64,000 nt of DNA from Phycomyces nitens. Taxonomy: Eukaryota; Mucoromycota; Mucoromycetes; Mucorales; Phycomycetaceae. Positions within the stretch are counted from its first letter, which is position 1, and every line of letters starts with the position of its first letter. The position numbers were made by a program, and so were the translations under genes. Where the stretch lies: NCBI GenBank assembly GCA_022702545.1, contig JAHRBC010000002.1:4402001-4466000 (forward strand), written 5' to 3'. The notes under the pieces were generated by a model. It ran no database searches. It worked only from the letters and a program-made list of their open reading frames with translations, and was not told the DNA's origin. This document shows, piece after piece, positions 22,019-32,800 of the stretch.

Positions 22019-25000
22019 AATAATACTTTTATTTTATGCGAAGAGTGTCAATAAGAGGCAAGAGAAAGTAGTATAAAAACCTAAACTTTAAAAAAGATGA
22101 AGGAAAAGACGTAAAGTCTTAACAAGAAGTATAGCCTATGACCAGCTGCCCTAACACTGAGAGGTTGAATGGGCAGAAACAGATATAAAATAAAATAAAT
22201 AAAAAGAGACAAGGGTGTAAAGAAAAGAAGAAATGGTGTAAAAACACAGAAAAGAATTCGGACACTGGGAAAAGTAGATGAGTTAAAGGGAAGAAAGGAA
22301 CAAGTGTGTCCATCGTTGGATTCCATTATGCAGGCTGGGAAGCAGCACGACGACCTTGACGACGGCGCAGACGAGATCCTTGTCCAGAAGAAGTGTCGGA
22401 GTGATGGCCAATCTCATTTTGCGGAGATGAGGAAGGCGGAGCAGAACGACGTGGTCTGTGGGTTGGTGCACAGTGAGAGGTAAAAGTACTGGCAGCAACA
22501 GGAACAGGAGAAGGCAAAGGGGCAGGCGCAGAGGGCGAAGAGGGCACAGGTGTGGCAGGCAGAGGTTGAGTGGAGCCAGTGGGGGAACTGTTTTGGGGCT
22601 GTGACTGCTGACGCGCGTCAATATCTGTGGAAGAATAAACAGGTCCAGCAGGGTACACTCCTCTACAGCGTTGAATCCACAAACGATGACCAAAACGCAG
22701 AATGTCACAGATCAACCAACGATGAAGACGTTCAGCATAACCGCGCTTGCATTTCAACATTAGCAATTGCGAAAAATTCTCCTCATCTGTGCCACCAACA
22801 TCTCCAAAGGCAAACGCACTCATCGTCACAGAAAAACCCAAGGCCTCGTATGCATCTTTGACAGATTTATACTTGTCCAATTTTCGTTGACGGGCACGTG
22901 TCAGGCAGGAAGTTGCATCAGTTGATTGTGATGAGGACTGGGCAGTGATGACAACATCAGTGATGAACACCGTTTTCTTCTCTTCATCTACCACAACAAG
23001 ATCAGGCCGCACACTTTGGCTGGAAAGCAGTGGGGGGCGTTGGTTGACTGAGATTGTGCAAGAACGGTTGTTATAACGTGCAGCAGAGACGATTCGTTGC
23101 AACACCTTGTTGTGCCTTTCTGTTTGGAGTGTCTTGCTTTGGTTATTGCGACAGAAGCAGAGGACGTGGTGGATATCTTCGGGTAGAGAACAAGAGTGAC
23201 AATTGCGTGTCTGACCAAATCCCCATTTCACTTTATTGGCATTGGTAGGAAGCATGTCCAGGCGACTTTTGAGGGCAAATGCATATGCACCAGGGTGGAG
23301 ATCGTCTGTCCTTATCCAAGCGTTGGAGGCAGGGTGCTGGAGGGAGGAAACGGACTGGCCTTGTTTAACCTGGGTCTGCCAACGTGCAAGAAGTTTTGAT
23401 TGACAAAATCGCTTGATGCGTCCTATCATCGTTGTTTTGCGGCGTGGAGTGGTCAGAGCATCTGCAACAATAGTGTCTTCGTCAATGGCAAATTGGACAA
23501 AACTGTCAGGCAAGTGGGAATCGGCCTCAGTGAGCACAAAACGGCAACCAACGTGCTTGATGGCAGCAACAATACCAGCAGAAGGATCAACGGCGTCAAC
23601 GTATCGTCCCTTTTTCAAGTGCTCATACTGTCCAGACATGTATGCCAGTACTTGCTGATCGGTGCATAGCCCCACAGGAAAGTCAACGGTGTCATTGGAG
23701 AGAGGTTTGTTGTACCGTGTTTCTACAAGGGTGGAGATTTCCTCACGTACAAGATGTCTTACTGCTGGATCCGTTGAATTGAGCAAGCCCACAATGTGCA
23801 CGATTTGGGTACTTGCAGACCAATCCGTTGGATCATAGTATCCTAGACCGCCCTGATCAACAGGCAGGTGGAAGAGAGACAAAGAGGCACTGGCTGGGAG
23901 CTGACAGAACTTACGTACGGATTTACGCAGGGTTTGACCAAGCTGCTTGGCATGATGTGGACTGAGACCATTCAATCGAACAAAGTATTCAAGCTGAGGA
24001 AGAATGAATGTCTTGATGGCGTGATGCTTTTGAAAAATGCGCAGTTTTGAGCTGGCAACGGTCTTCAGTTCTTTGTCAATTTGCCCCAAGAGAGCCTTGA
24101 AGCTACCAAATATTCCACGACGTTGCAAGCCAACCGAATTACCCAGATACTTCCAATCGTGATTGAGGTCAATGCAGGGAATAGGTTCATTGTGGTAATC
24201 CAGTTGCATGCGACGATCACGAAGGCGACGATTACGGCTACGATGTCCAGGTTTGGTGGCAGAGAAGCAGGTCTTGTTGGCGTTGATAGTCAACTCGTGT
24301 TCATCCATAAATCCAACGACTTCGGCATGTAGGCGACGGAAATGAGCAGGGTCATGGGAAAAGATTGTCAAATCGTCAGCCAGGAGAAGGTGGTTGTGGT
24401 ATGAAGCTTGAGTGGCAGGTTGAAGGGCGTTGAGGCGATGTGTCAGTTCCAAAAGACAAAGAGTGAAGATCAGAGGGGACGAAGGATCACCCTGTTTGGT
24501 TCCACGCATTAGATTAACCAAGTCAGACGGGCCAGAAGGTGTGTGAACCCAACAAGATATATCATCATACATGCTCATAACCAATCGTACAGAACGACGA
24601 TCAAGGCCAGCATAAACCAACGCAGCACGAATTCTGGTATGAGATACACTCCCAAAGGCATCCTTGAGATCATAGGAGCAAACATACAAGGGGAGATCTT
24701 TACGGCGTGCTTTTCTGATCATGGCATGAATATAGAAGTCGTGCTCAAAGCATCCAGGTGTTGGCATGAATCCCTTTTGGTTTTTGGGAACGATGGATTC
24801 GAGCACATCACGCATGAGACGATCAATGACAGCAGAGTAAAGTTTACCAGCCGAATTTTGGAGAGCAATGGGACGCCAGTTACCAGGATCGTGTGGGTCA
24901 CCCTTCTTATACAACAGAATCGTTCGTGAGAGGCGCCAGTGTTGGGGAATCCAAGCCAAATGTTGACAACGACGGAATATAGCCAGAAGCCAACGGTTGA

Positions 25001-28000
25001 GACAGGGAAAAAGGGACCACACCTTGTACGGGATACCATCGAATCCAGGAGACGACGCCTTGTTGAACTTGCGCAGAATGTTGAGCACAAGATCCTCGTT
25101 GATCGTGGTCAATTGGCGGGTACCATATGCATGTTGCGTGGGAGGAACAGAGGCAGAGACAGAGGGAAGACCATAGCGATCGTCAAAGTGATTGTGCAAA
25201 ACAGAGGGGGCAATTGGGCAAGCTTGACGTTCAACAGGGTTAACCATATTGTCATAGGTGATCTTTGCACGATGTCTGTATTGGTGGAAGACGGTTTCAG
25301 CCTCACGACCTTCACGAAGACGATTACGACGGCGTAGGAGACGACGACGTTCACCACCTGTGAGATTGGGATTGTCATTGAGGGCGTGAGTGATATCGTC
25401 AACACCATCCATAGGGCGAAGCCCACTTCGTTCACTGTCTTGCTTTGGCCGCGTGTACTCAGAGATCAACATGTACAACTCGTCATGGAAGGCGTTGTTC
25501 TTTTGTTCAACCGTTTGACGATTGTCAGAAGGAGTGACCAAATGTTGAGAAACAAGAGAATCTATGGTCAACTCAAACGATTTACGCAAGTCAACGGTCT
25601 CAAACAGAGGAATCCGCAGATATGGACGAGATGTACGTGAAGCCATCATCTGTGCAATGGATGGATATTGGCGGCGGTTGTGTGGAGTCCATGGAGTGGG
25701 AGCAAGGCTGGTTGACACTGAAGAGGTAAGTGGAGTGGGATCAGGTTGGTTAGCATGTCCAGTATATTCCATAGGTGTATCCAAAATAAACTCATCGTTA
25801 TCCAAACGTGGAGCAGTTGGTGTTGCAGAGGTAGCTGGCACGGACAGTGGTGGAGGTGTACAGGGGGTTGGTTGCTGTGGGGCAGAGTTGGTTTGTGAAG
25901 AACGGTGCTGTGAGGTGGAAGGCTGTGGACGGGTGCGTGTGCGTCGTGGAGTGTGTGGTGTAGAGGGTGAAGGAGACGTTGACGATGTGGGTCCAATGGG
26001 TGGGGGGCAGGGTTTTGTCACATTGGGAACAGGCAGAACAGGAGGCGGCGTCAGAGTGGATATGTCAGGCGCAGGGTCCTTATCCTTTCCTTTGTTCTTT
26101 TTGTTACCACGTCTACGTCGGTTTTTAGACTTTTTAAGCACATCCACACAGATCTCCATTGCTTCTACCGCAGCACAATCACTCCCATCGTCATTCGAGG
26201 AAGAATCCAAAGCAGCGTCAATCATGGCAATCGTCATGGGCTGTACAGAAGGAAGACATGGTTGAGCAGTCTTGACTACTCCAGTACGTTGACGACGTGA
26301 TTTTCGCCGTTGAACAACGTTCACGTCCAAAGAAGAGACAACCTGATCAAGTGGGGCCAGAGAAGGACCACCACAGTCTGCAAAGTCTAGCAGAGCACGT
26401 CGACTTGGGTGCATAGACACCTCGTCAAAAGGGAAAGTGACAGTTGGTGAGGGTGGCACAGCCTGGTTCGTGATGAACGCAAGTCTTTGGGGGTGGATGG
26501 TGGGGGTAGGGGTAGGTGAAGGGCGTGGTTCTGGAGGCCGTTGGGAAGTTGGAGGGGCTCTACGTTCTCTAGCAAGAGAATTCTGGCGATCTTGGTCAGC
26601 AAAGAGACGAGCACGGCGAGCAGGGTCCATATTCCAACAGTCATGCCAGTCAACACAAGCAGGAGAGACAGTAGGGGAAGAGAAGCGTGGAGACAATGGT
26701 GTACGAGTTGGGACAGGCAAAACAACAGGAGGTACACTACCAGTGCAAGACAAAACATCAGCAGCAACTTCAACGGCACCAATTGTATCAGCATGATCAG
26801 AATGATCAGCGTCAACAGAGTTTTCGTCCAGAATATCAGCCAGAACATCGCCCTCATGGGCAGAGTAAGCAAGAAGAAGAGGCGAGATCAGAGGAGAAGG
26901 CGTTGGTGATGGTGGGGAAGGTGGTGTTGGGAGCTTGAGGTCGAGTCCACGCAGAAAGTTCGATGCTTGCTCAAAGGTAGAAACAACAATGGGAGCAGCA
27001 GAAGCAGTCTGGGGAGTGTGAGCAACAGAGGCCAGGGTCTTTGCAGGTGGGCGTGTAAAACGATACCCAGTTGGTTGTGGTGAACGATCGTTTAGTGTAC
27101 GTTTGCCCAGCATGAAAATGGTAGAGGGTTGAGGTGGCAAAGCTGGTGATGTGGCAAGTGGAGTGGTGAACCCAGAGCTATCGTTATCATCGTTGTGTGA
27201 ATCGATGTTAGAGTTGGCTGTGGCGTCCAAAACACCAATGGGTGTATCAAATGCATCAAGAGGAGTATCGTCCACATCGCTCTCACAATCGTCACCAGTG
27301 TCCAAGGCAGTACTCAAAGCAGAGAATCGATTTTCGCCAACCAGAGAAGGAAGCAGAGGCAGTGGTGAGGAGCCCGATTTCTGTAAGAACGAACTGATAA
27401 TGTTGGGGTGTTTCCAGATACGTTTCTGACGAAGATGTTGCGTGATTGTAGCAGAATCCCAACCAACAAGTCCAATGATATCGTTCAATGTAGAGAGTTC
27501 TGTCCCAGCAAAAGGGAGGCGCCATGTTCCTGCAAGGGCATCAACGAAACCAGGGTGTGTTTGACGATGGGAAACGAGATCACAAGAAGGGAAGTATTGG
27601 TCACAACCATAGCAAATGCTATTGTCAAGATCAACATCGTCAACGTCAGTTCCAACGGCACAATCGTACTTGACATGGTTGGTGACATCCAGTTTCTCAA
27701 CTGTGGCAAAACCACAACGGCATGGGCAAGTCCAAACGATCCGCAAATATCGTTTGTGCTTGGCAAGATGGTGACGTTGAAGAGAATATGCCTCAGTGTA
27801 TTGGCTTGGGCAACATGGACAGATGAAGGCCTTGGCAGTGCTGATGACAGGAAAATCGTCAATGGGTTGACAGGCAGGTGAATGGCCAGAGAGAGGAGGA
27901 ACACGAACAAGGTGAGGGGCCACATAGGACAGGACACATTCATGGTGAATAAAATCATCACGACTTGTAAACGCCTTTGTACAGTCATAGCATTTCCAAT

Positions 28001-28586
28001 TGACTACAAATTTACGTTTGTGTTTATGGGAACCATGGAGAGAGAATGCACAGGCTGAGAAAAATAATATATGGTCTGTGGGTGGGCACAATGGACAACA
28101 AAAGTAATCAGAATCGATGTACCCATCAAAGTGTTGAGTGAGGGCTGCGGACATTGCAGCGGAAATAGAGTCGGAGACAAGAAAAAAACTTTTTCAGAGC
28201 AAGACAGGGCAGGACAATAAATAAAGGAAAAGGACCAGGTCCCAGCAAAAAATCGCGCCTAGGTACGAAACGGATGAAGGAGTTGCAGGAAGAGGTTGGG
28301 GTTTTCACAGTATATAGGTGTTGCCAAGTAGATCGAAATGTTCTTAAGAGCCAAGGCCGAATTACTTAATAATTAAAAAATGTTTTTGACGATGTTGACA
28401 ATGTTGTGATGAGCTGAGATGCTGGAATCGCGAGATTGTCGGACAGATGTCGAAAAAAAAGTATGTTGTTGATATGGCAGGAGAATGCTTCTTGCACCAA
28501 AAGATGTGTCTTGAAGAGGTTGTTCTTTTGTATTAAGTGCAAAAAGTATGTTTGTTTGTGATATTATGAGCAATCGGCAAAACTAT
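22019..28586 (-). mobile_element. LINE B: full-length RLE-type non-LTR retrotransposon at tRNA-Glu
   Basis: A 6568-bp element on the minus strand has a 5' UTR of 432 bp (28155-28586), a single uninterrupted ORF of 1942 codons, and a 3' UTR of ~307 bp ending ..AAAGTATTATT without poly-A. Its 5' end directly follows the last base of an intact tRNA-Glu gene, and its 3' end is followed by a duplicated tRNA 3' segment. Single ORF, N-terminal zinc fingers, C-terminal CCHC and restriction-like endonuclease are the layout of the R2/NeSL/R4/CRE-type site-specific LINEs. It looks potentially active. Confidence 0.9.
22326..28154 (-). CDS. LINE B ORF: zinc fingers, reverse transcriptase, CCHC, restriction-like endonuclease
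   Basis: 1942 residues in order. C2H2-type fingers lie at about residues 19-45, 53-72, 112-136 and 182-200, with a Ser/Pro/Thr-rich spacer from about 300 to 900. The reverse transcriptase (about 1010-1300) has LYKKGDPHDPGNWRPIAL, SYDLKDAFGSV, GTKQGDPSSPLIFTL and the catalytic LLLADDLTIF near 1257. A CX2CX7HX4C knuckle (CHSCSLPEDIHHVLCFC) lies near 1648. The restriction-like endonuclease has RPDLVVV near 1715, TDVVI near 1731 and a downstream KLDKYKSV. This matches the PD..D..K pattern of R2-type LINEs, where the fingers and endonuclease give target specificity. Here the target is apparently the tRNA-Glu 3' end. No stop or frameshift is seen. Start chosen at the first ATG, shared with LINE A. 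Confidence 0.92.
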   Translation of the reverse strand: MSAALTQHFDGYIDSDYFCCPLCPPTDHILFFSACAFSLHGSHKHKRKFVVNWKCYDCTKAFTSRDDFIHHECVLSYVAPHLVRVPPLSGHSPACQPIDDFPVISTAKAFICPCCPSQYTEAYSLQRHHLAKHKRYLRIVWTCPCRCGFATVEKLDVTNHVKYDCAVGTDVDDVDLDNSICYGCDQYFPSCDLVSHRQTHPGFVDALAGTWRLPFAGTELSTLNDIIGLVGWDSATITQHLRQKRIWKHPNIISSFLQKSGSSPLPLLPSLVGENRFSALSTALDTGDDCESDVDDTPLDAFDTPIGVLDATANSNIDSHNDDNDSSGFTTPLATSPALPPQPSTIFMLGKRTLNDRSPQPTGYRFTRPPAKTLASVAHTPQTASAAPIVVSTFEQASNFLRGLDLKLPTPPSPPSPTPSPLISPLLLAYSAHEGDVLADILDENSVDADHSDHADTIGAVEVAADVLSCTGSVPPVVLPVPTRTPLSPRFSSPTVSPACVDWHDCWNMDPARRARLFADQDRQNSLARERRAPPTSQRPPEPRPSPTPTPTIHPQRLAFITNQAVPPSPTVTFPFDEVSMHPSRRALLDFADCGGPSLAPLDQVVSSLDVNVVQRRKSRRQRTGVVKTAQPCLPSVQPMTIAMIDAALDSSSNDDGSDCAAVEAMEICVDVLKKSKNRRRRGNKKNKGKDKDPAPDISTLTPPPVLPVPNVTKPCPPPIGPTSSTSPSPSTPHTPRRTRTRPQPSTSQHRSSQTNSAPQQPTPCTPPPLSVPATSATPTAPRLDNDEFILDTPMEYTGHANQPDPTPLTSSVSTSLAPTPWTPHNRRQYPSIAQMMASRTSRPYLRIPLFETVDLRKSFELTIDSLVSQHLVTPSDNRQTVEQKNNAFHDELYMLISEYTRPKQDSERSGLRPMDGVDDITHALNDNPNLTGGERRRLLRRRNRLREGREAETVFHQYRHRAKITYDNMVNPVERQACPIAPSVLHNHFDDRYGLPSVSASVPPTQHAYGTRQLTTINEDLVLNILRKFNKASSPGFDGIPYKVWSLFPCLNRWLLAIFRRCQHLAWIPQHWRLSRTILLYKKGDPHDPGNWRPIALQNSAGKLYSAVIDRLMRDVLESIVPKNQKGFMPTPGCFEHDFYIHAMIRKARRKDLPLYVCSYDLKDAFGSVSHTRIRAALVYAGLDRRSVRLVMSMYDDISCWVHTPSGPSDLVNLMRGTKQGDPSSPLIFTLCLLELTHRLNALQPATQASYHNHLLLADDLTIFSHDPAHFRRLHAEVVGFMDEHELTINANKTCFSATKPGHRSRNRRLRDRRMQLDYHNEPIPCIDLNHDWKYLGNSVGLQRRGIFGSFKALLGQIDKELKTVASSKLRIFQKHHAIKTFILPQLEYFVRLNGLSPHHAKQLGQTLRKSVRKFCQLPASASLSLFHLPVDQGGLGYYDPTDWSASTQIVHIVGLLNSTDPAVRHLVREEISTLVETRYNKPLSNDTVDFPVGLCTDQQVLAYMSGQYEHLKKGRYVDAVDPSAGIVAAIKHVGCRFVLTEADSHLPDSFVQFAIDEDTIVADALTTPRRKTTMIGRIKRFCQSKLLARWQTQVKQGQSVSSLQHPASNAWIRTDDLHPGAYAFALKSRLDMLPTNANKVKWGFGQTRNCHSCSLPEDIHHVLCFCRNNQSKTLQTERHNKVLQRIVSAARYNNRSCTISVNQRPPLLSSQSVRPDLVVVDEEKKTVFITDVVITAQSSSQSTDATSCLTRARQRKLDKYKSVKDAYEALGFSVTMSAFAFGDVGGTDEENFSQLLMLKCKRGYAERLHRWLICDILRFGHRLWIQRCRGVYPAGPVYSSTDIDARQQSQPQNSSPTGSTQPLPATPVPSSPSAPAPLPSPVPVAASTFTSHCAPTHRPRRSAPPSSSPQNEIGHHSDTSSGQGSRLRRRQGRRAASQPA

Positions 28587-28658
28587 TTCCGCATCGGGGA
28601 ATCGAACCCCGGTCACGACGGTGAAAGCGACGGATCATAACCACTAGACCAATGCGGA
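28587..28658 (-). tRNA. tRNA-Glu (anticodon TTC)
   Basis: A 72-nt cloverleaf on the minus strand: acceptor TCCGCAT pairs with ATGCGGA plus discriminator A. The D region is GGTCTAGTGGTTATGATC, the anticodon loop is CTTTCAC (anticodon TTC, glutamate), and the T arm is CGGGG-TTCGATT-CCCCG. One T-T mismatch is in the middle of the anticodon stem. No intron and no encoded CCA. It is the only host gene I can identify. Its 3' end abuts LINE B, and an LTR unit begins about ten bases from its 5' end. Confidence 0.92.
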
Positions 28659-28667
28659 ACTGTTGAT

Positions 28668-29347
28668 TGTGACACGTGTGTTGTGGGCAGGTTCGGTTTC
28701 GACCATGAAGCCGGACCAAGGGCCCGGAAAAGGCCTAGGAGGGGTCGGATGCCGGACCAGTCCGAAGAAGAAGTCCGAGCCGAGTAAGGATGGCCGATCC
28801 CCAAGTTTCTTTATTTCTCTTTCTTTTCAATTTTTCTTTATTTTATTTTATCACATTTTATTATTTCCTTTTTATACTCTTTCCTTTTATATTTCCTTTG
28901 TGAATCCTTTCTCACTTTCTTGCAGGATTGCACCATTCTGTACTTCTTTAGTTTATTTCCCCTACTTCTTTGTCTTACCCCTTTCTTTACTATGTTATAG
29001 TATTTTTTTTTATTATATTTTCCTTTGGCCTTGATGGCATCATTTTATTATTTTATTATTTCATTTTTCGGTTATTCTTTTAGTTATTTTCTTTGTCTAT
29101 AAAAGACATTCTTTTCTAATGAATAAATATTATCAGTCAGTTTTACGATCAATTTTACGGTTATTTTATTCTTTTGAGTTTAAGCTCTCGATCTCTGAAG
29201 AGCAGTTATATTTTGCCCGGTCATTTTGGGGATATTTCTGTTGAGTTTCGTTAGTCTTTTACTGGTTCTTTCATTGTTTCTTTTATATATTTTATTTGTC
29301 GCCCGTTCGGTTACCATACACAACCATACAAACACATCACGCGTCAA
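28668..29347 (+). repeat. LTR-like unit U1
   Basis: About 680 bp starting TGTGACACGTGTGTTGTG and ending ..CACATCACGCGTCA, repeated almost identically in U2. Near its 3' end it has a TATA-like TCTATAAAAGAC at about 29095 and AATAAATATTATCAGT, as expected of an LTR promoter and polyadenylation signal. It starts roughly ten bases upstream of the tRNA-Glu 5' end. No internal retroelement genes of this family are present. Confidence 0.7.
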
Positions 29348-29633
29348 TTGTGACACGTGTGTTGTGCACAGGTTTGGTTTCGACCATGAAGCCGGACCAA
29401 GGGCCCGGAACAGGCCTAGGAGGGGTCGGAGGCTGGACCAGTCCGAAGAAGAAGTCTGAGCCGAGTAAGGATGGCCGATCCCCGAGTTTCTTTATTTCTC
29501 TTTCTTTTCAATTTTTCTTTATTTTATTTTATCACATTTTATTATTTCCTTTTTTATACTCTTTCCTTTTATATTTCCTTTGTGAATCCTTTCTCACTTT
29601 CTTGCAGGATTGCACCATTCTGTACTTCTTTAG

Positions 29634-29784
29634 TGTGACAGTCTAGTTTCCCTTTATATAACTATCCAATATCTATTATCCCATTTCCATATATACTCAA
29701 TCGTTACACTTAATATTCTATATCTTACTCAATATTCCTATCTCAATAAAGAGAGAGGTTTTACCCGTAAAGCAGACTATCACA
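29634..29784 (+). repeat. 5' LTR of the Ty3/gypsy element
   Basis: 151 bp, TG..CA ends, containing AATAAAGAGAG near its 3' end. It differs from the 3' LTR at two positions near the start (TCTAG/TCCAG and CCC/CCT). Confidence 0.95.
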
Positions 29785-29816
29785 TTGGTGGAGAAGCTAA
29801 AAACAAGGCTTATAGA

Positions 29817-32800
29817 ATGGATCCAAATTTTCCGAATTATAATATGGATGCCAACCCGTGGGGAGGCCCCGCGGACCAGTCGCTTTATTCCTCTCACCCA
29901 GAAGGGGGGGTGAATAGCTCGTCGGGAGGACCAAGTTACCTGGAACTGCAGATGCAGAGAGAGCTGGAATTTCGAGAAGAAAGACATCGACAGCTGGAGG
30001 CTCACTATCGAGAAGAACTCAGTCAACGTGAGAGAGCCTACATGACGATCCAAGAACAGTGGCGAGAAGGACATGAACGAAAGATAAGAGAGCTGGCAGA
30101 GAAAGAACTCCAGGAACAGTTGAATCGACGAGAGGCTGAGAACCGCAGACATCTCCAGCAAGAGGCTGAGCATCTTCTTCAAAGGAGATTGGATGAAGAA
30201 AGGCGATACCAGGATAGCGAACTAGCTAGACGAGTAGAACTCGAACTACATAGCCGGATGCCCAAGGTTGAAGAAGAGTTAGCAAGACGAGAGGCACAGC
30301 ATCAGGCCGAGTTGGAACGAATGCAAACCAACATGTACGAGATGTATGAGCAAATGACATCCCACTCCCAATCTGAGAGTAGGGCAGTTCAGAAGGAGAC
30401 AACCTCCCAGAACCAGATAATGTTAGACACGATCCTCTCCCTGCAAAGAGAAGTAGAAGAGCTGAAACGAGAAAGACGAGGAACCGAAAAGTCTGTCCTC
30501 CAGAACCCTCGGTCAGAGTCTTCATATAACACAGTTGCCTCGACACGAATGGTGGACAGCCCCACAAGAACTGATACAACTCCCAGGAACAGAGACGCTC
30601 CGGTCATTCAAACACAAGTGCAGACGAGCACTCAGAGAAGTAGGCAGAGGGTGGAAGTTCAGGGTTTCTATGGAAAACCGAGCGAGGACCCATATGCATG
30701 GCTTCTGGAGTTTGAAAAAGCAGCCATCTACTTTGAATGGGACTCACACACTCAAGCATGAGAGTTTATGATGGCCATGAAAGGACCTGCGGCGTACTGG
30801 TGGGAGGCTCTCGAACCCAATTGTCGTATGGATTATGTGTTTGCCCGAGACCAGTTTAGCTCATATTTTGGAGTGGGAGGATCAGCCGTGATAGCTTTAA
30901 CGGAATTGCCAAGTATGCGACAAGGCAAAGAAAGTATGCTTACTTTTGGACCCAGATTATCTTTAGCCTTACAGCGCATCGATGGACAAATGAAAGAGGA
31001 ATTGAAGTTGTATTTCTTTTCCATACATGCCCGCAAAGATGTCAGCAAAGAAGTATCACGGCACAACCCCAAGACGCTAACCGACGCAATCAAGTATGCC
31101 ATCACACTCGAGCGAGCAGACATCACTGCAGGTGTAAAAAATAGTGAGGCAAGTAAAGAGCCAGTGAAGACATTTATCAGTGAGGGCCCAGCCCAGAATG
31201 TAGGATCGGGTCCATCACCCATGGAGGGAGTAGAGCAGGGTGCCCAAAGGTTCCACCCTTTCCAAAATAAGACACCCGCTGAAAAAGTAAATCGGTGGAA
31301 CAAGACCAAAGGAAAGGCTCCAAAATTCAAAGGACAATGTCATAACTGCCATAAAATTGGGCATAAAGCCATCAACTGTCGATCGGCCAAAAACTACCAA
31401 CAGACGACGCAAATGGCTGAGGAGGTAGAGACGGCGACTCCGGAGGAGGAAGATGAAGTTCATGGTATTCTCCATAAACTGTACCAATGTACAGCGCAGA
31501 ACCAACAACCTGCGAGAGAAGTAGACTTGGACACTTTGCGATTTTCCATTGCAGTAATGATCAACCACCAGGGAGTCAATGCGCTGATTGACACGGGATC
31601 GATGATTTCATCCATAAGCTCGAAAATTGTTGAGCATTGCCAACTCACCACAACCATAGCACTGCCATTAACCATAGAATATGGAAATCAGACAAAAGAG
31701 ACATCCAAGTTAGAAGTACTTGACCACGTCTGGATTGAGAATCAGGCATGGCAGGTGGAGCTCCGAGTGGTAGACAAACAAAGTGTAGATTTAATATTGG
31801 GTATGGATTGGCTGTTGAAGCATGACTTGCTCCTAGACCCAGTAAACAAAGCGGTTATGAAGAGAAAGGAAGACAGCACGTACCTAGTCAACAGAGCAAC
31901 CGTAATGTCAGAGATCGACAAGAGAGTGCAGGAAGTACTAAAGGAATTCCCAAGTCTTCACGATGAAAGCCCTGAACAAACAATTACCAATGCCCCAGTC
32001 TACCACCGTATTGACACAGGAGATGCCTTGCCCATAGTCACCCCAAATTATAGAAGATCTCCTGTGGAAAATAGGGCAATAAATGAAGAAACCAAAAAGA
32101 TGCTTGAACAAGGGGTAGTCAGACCAAGTAATAGTCCGTGGTCCTCACCTCCGATCCTTATTCCAAAACCAGATGGATCTTTACGTTGTTGCATCAATTA
32201 CAAGAAGCTCAACGCCGTGACCAGGAAGGATAAGTTCCCCTTACCCAGGATTGATGATTTATTAGACAAACTCACTTATGCTAAATATTTCTCGACGATT
32301 GATCTGAAATCGGGATATTGGCAAATCCCGGTTGACCCTGCAGACATCTGTAAGACGGCATACTCCACTGAAGAAGGCCTATTTGAATTCACGGTAATGC
32401 CTTTTGGCGTTACCAACGGCCCAGCTACATTTCAGCGGTTTATGCAGCAGATTATTGGTCATCAATCATTTGTTACCATCTATATTGACGACGTTCTGAT
32501 TTACTCATCAACCGAAGACCAACATTTACAGCATATCAGAACAATACTTGAGACCTTGTCGAAGTGGAACTTAAAGATCAGCTTGAAGAAGTGTCAGTTT
32601 GTGGTAAAGGAAGTACGTTTCCTTGGATTTCTAGTTTCAGGCAACGGAATACGAACCGACCCCGCAAAGACAGCCCCAATCGTGAAGTGGCCAATTCCAG
32701 AGAACATTAAGGAACTGCAACGTTTCTTAGGAATCTGTAATTTCTACCACCGTTTCCTTGCAAACCTGTCAGTAATTGCAGCGCCCTTGTATCTCTTACT

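Noticed and set aside
30759..30761. TGA as a programmed gag-pol readthrough signal in the gypsy element
   Set aside because: It lies inside the capsid region, before the zinc knuckle, whereas gag-pol recoding sites lie after it. The surrounding pattern of TGA mutations favours simple decay.
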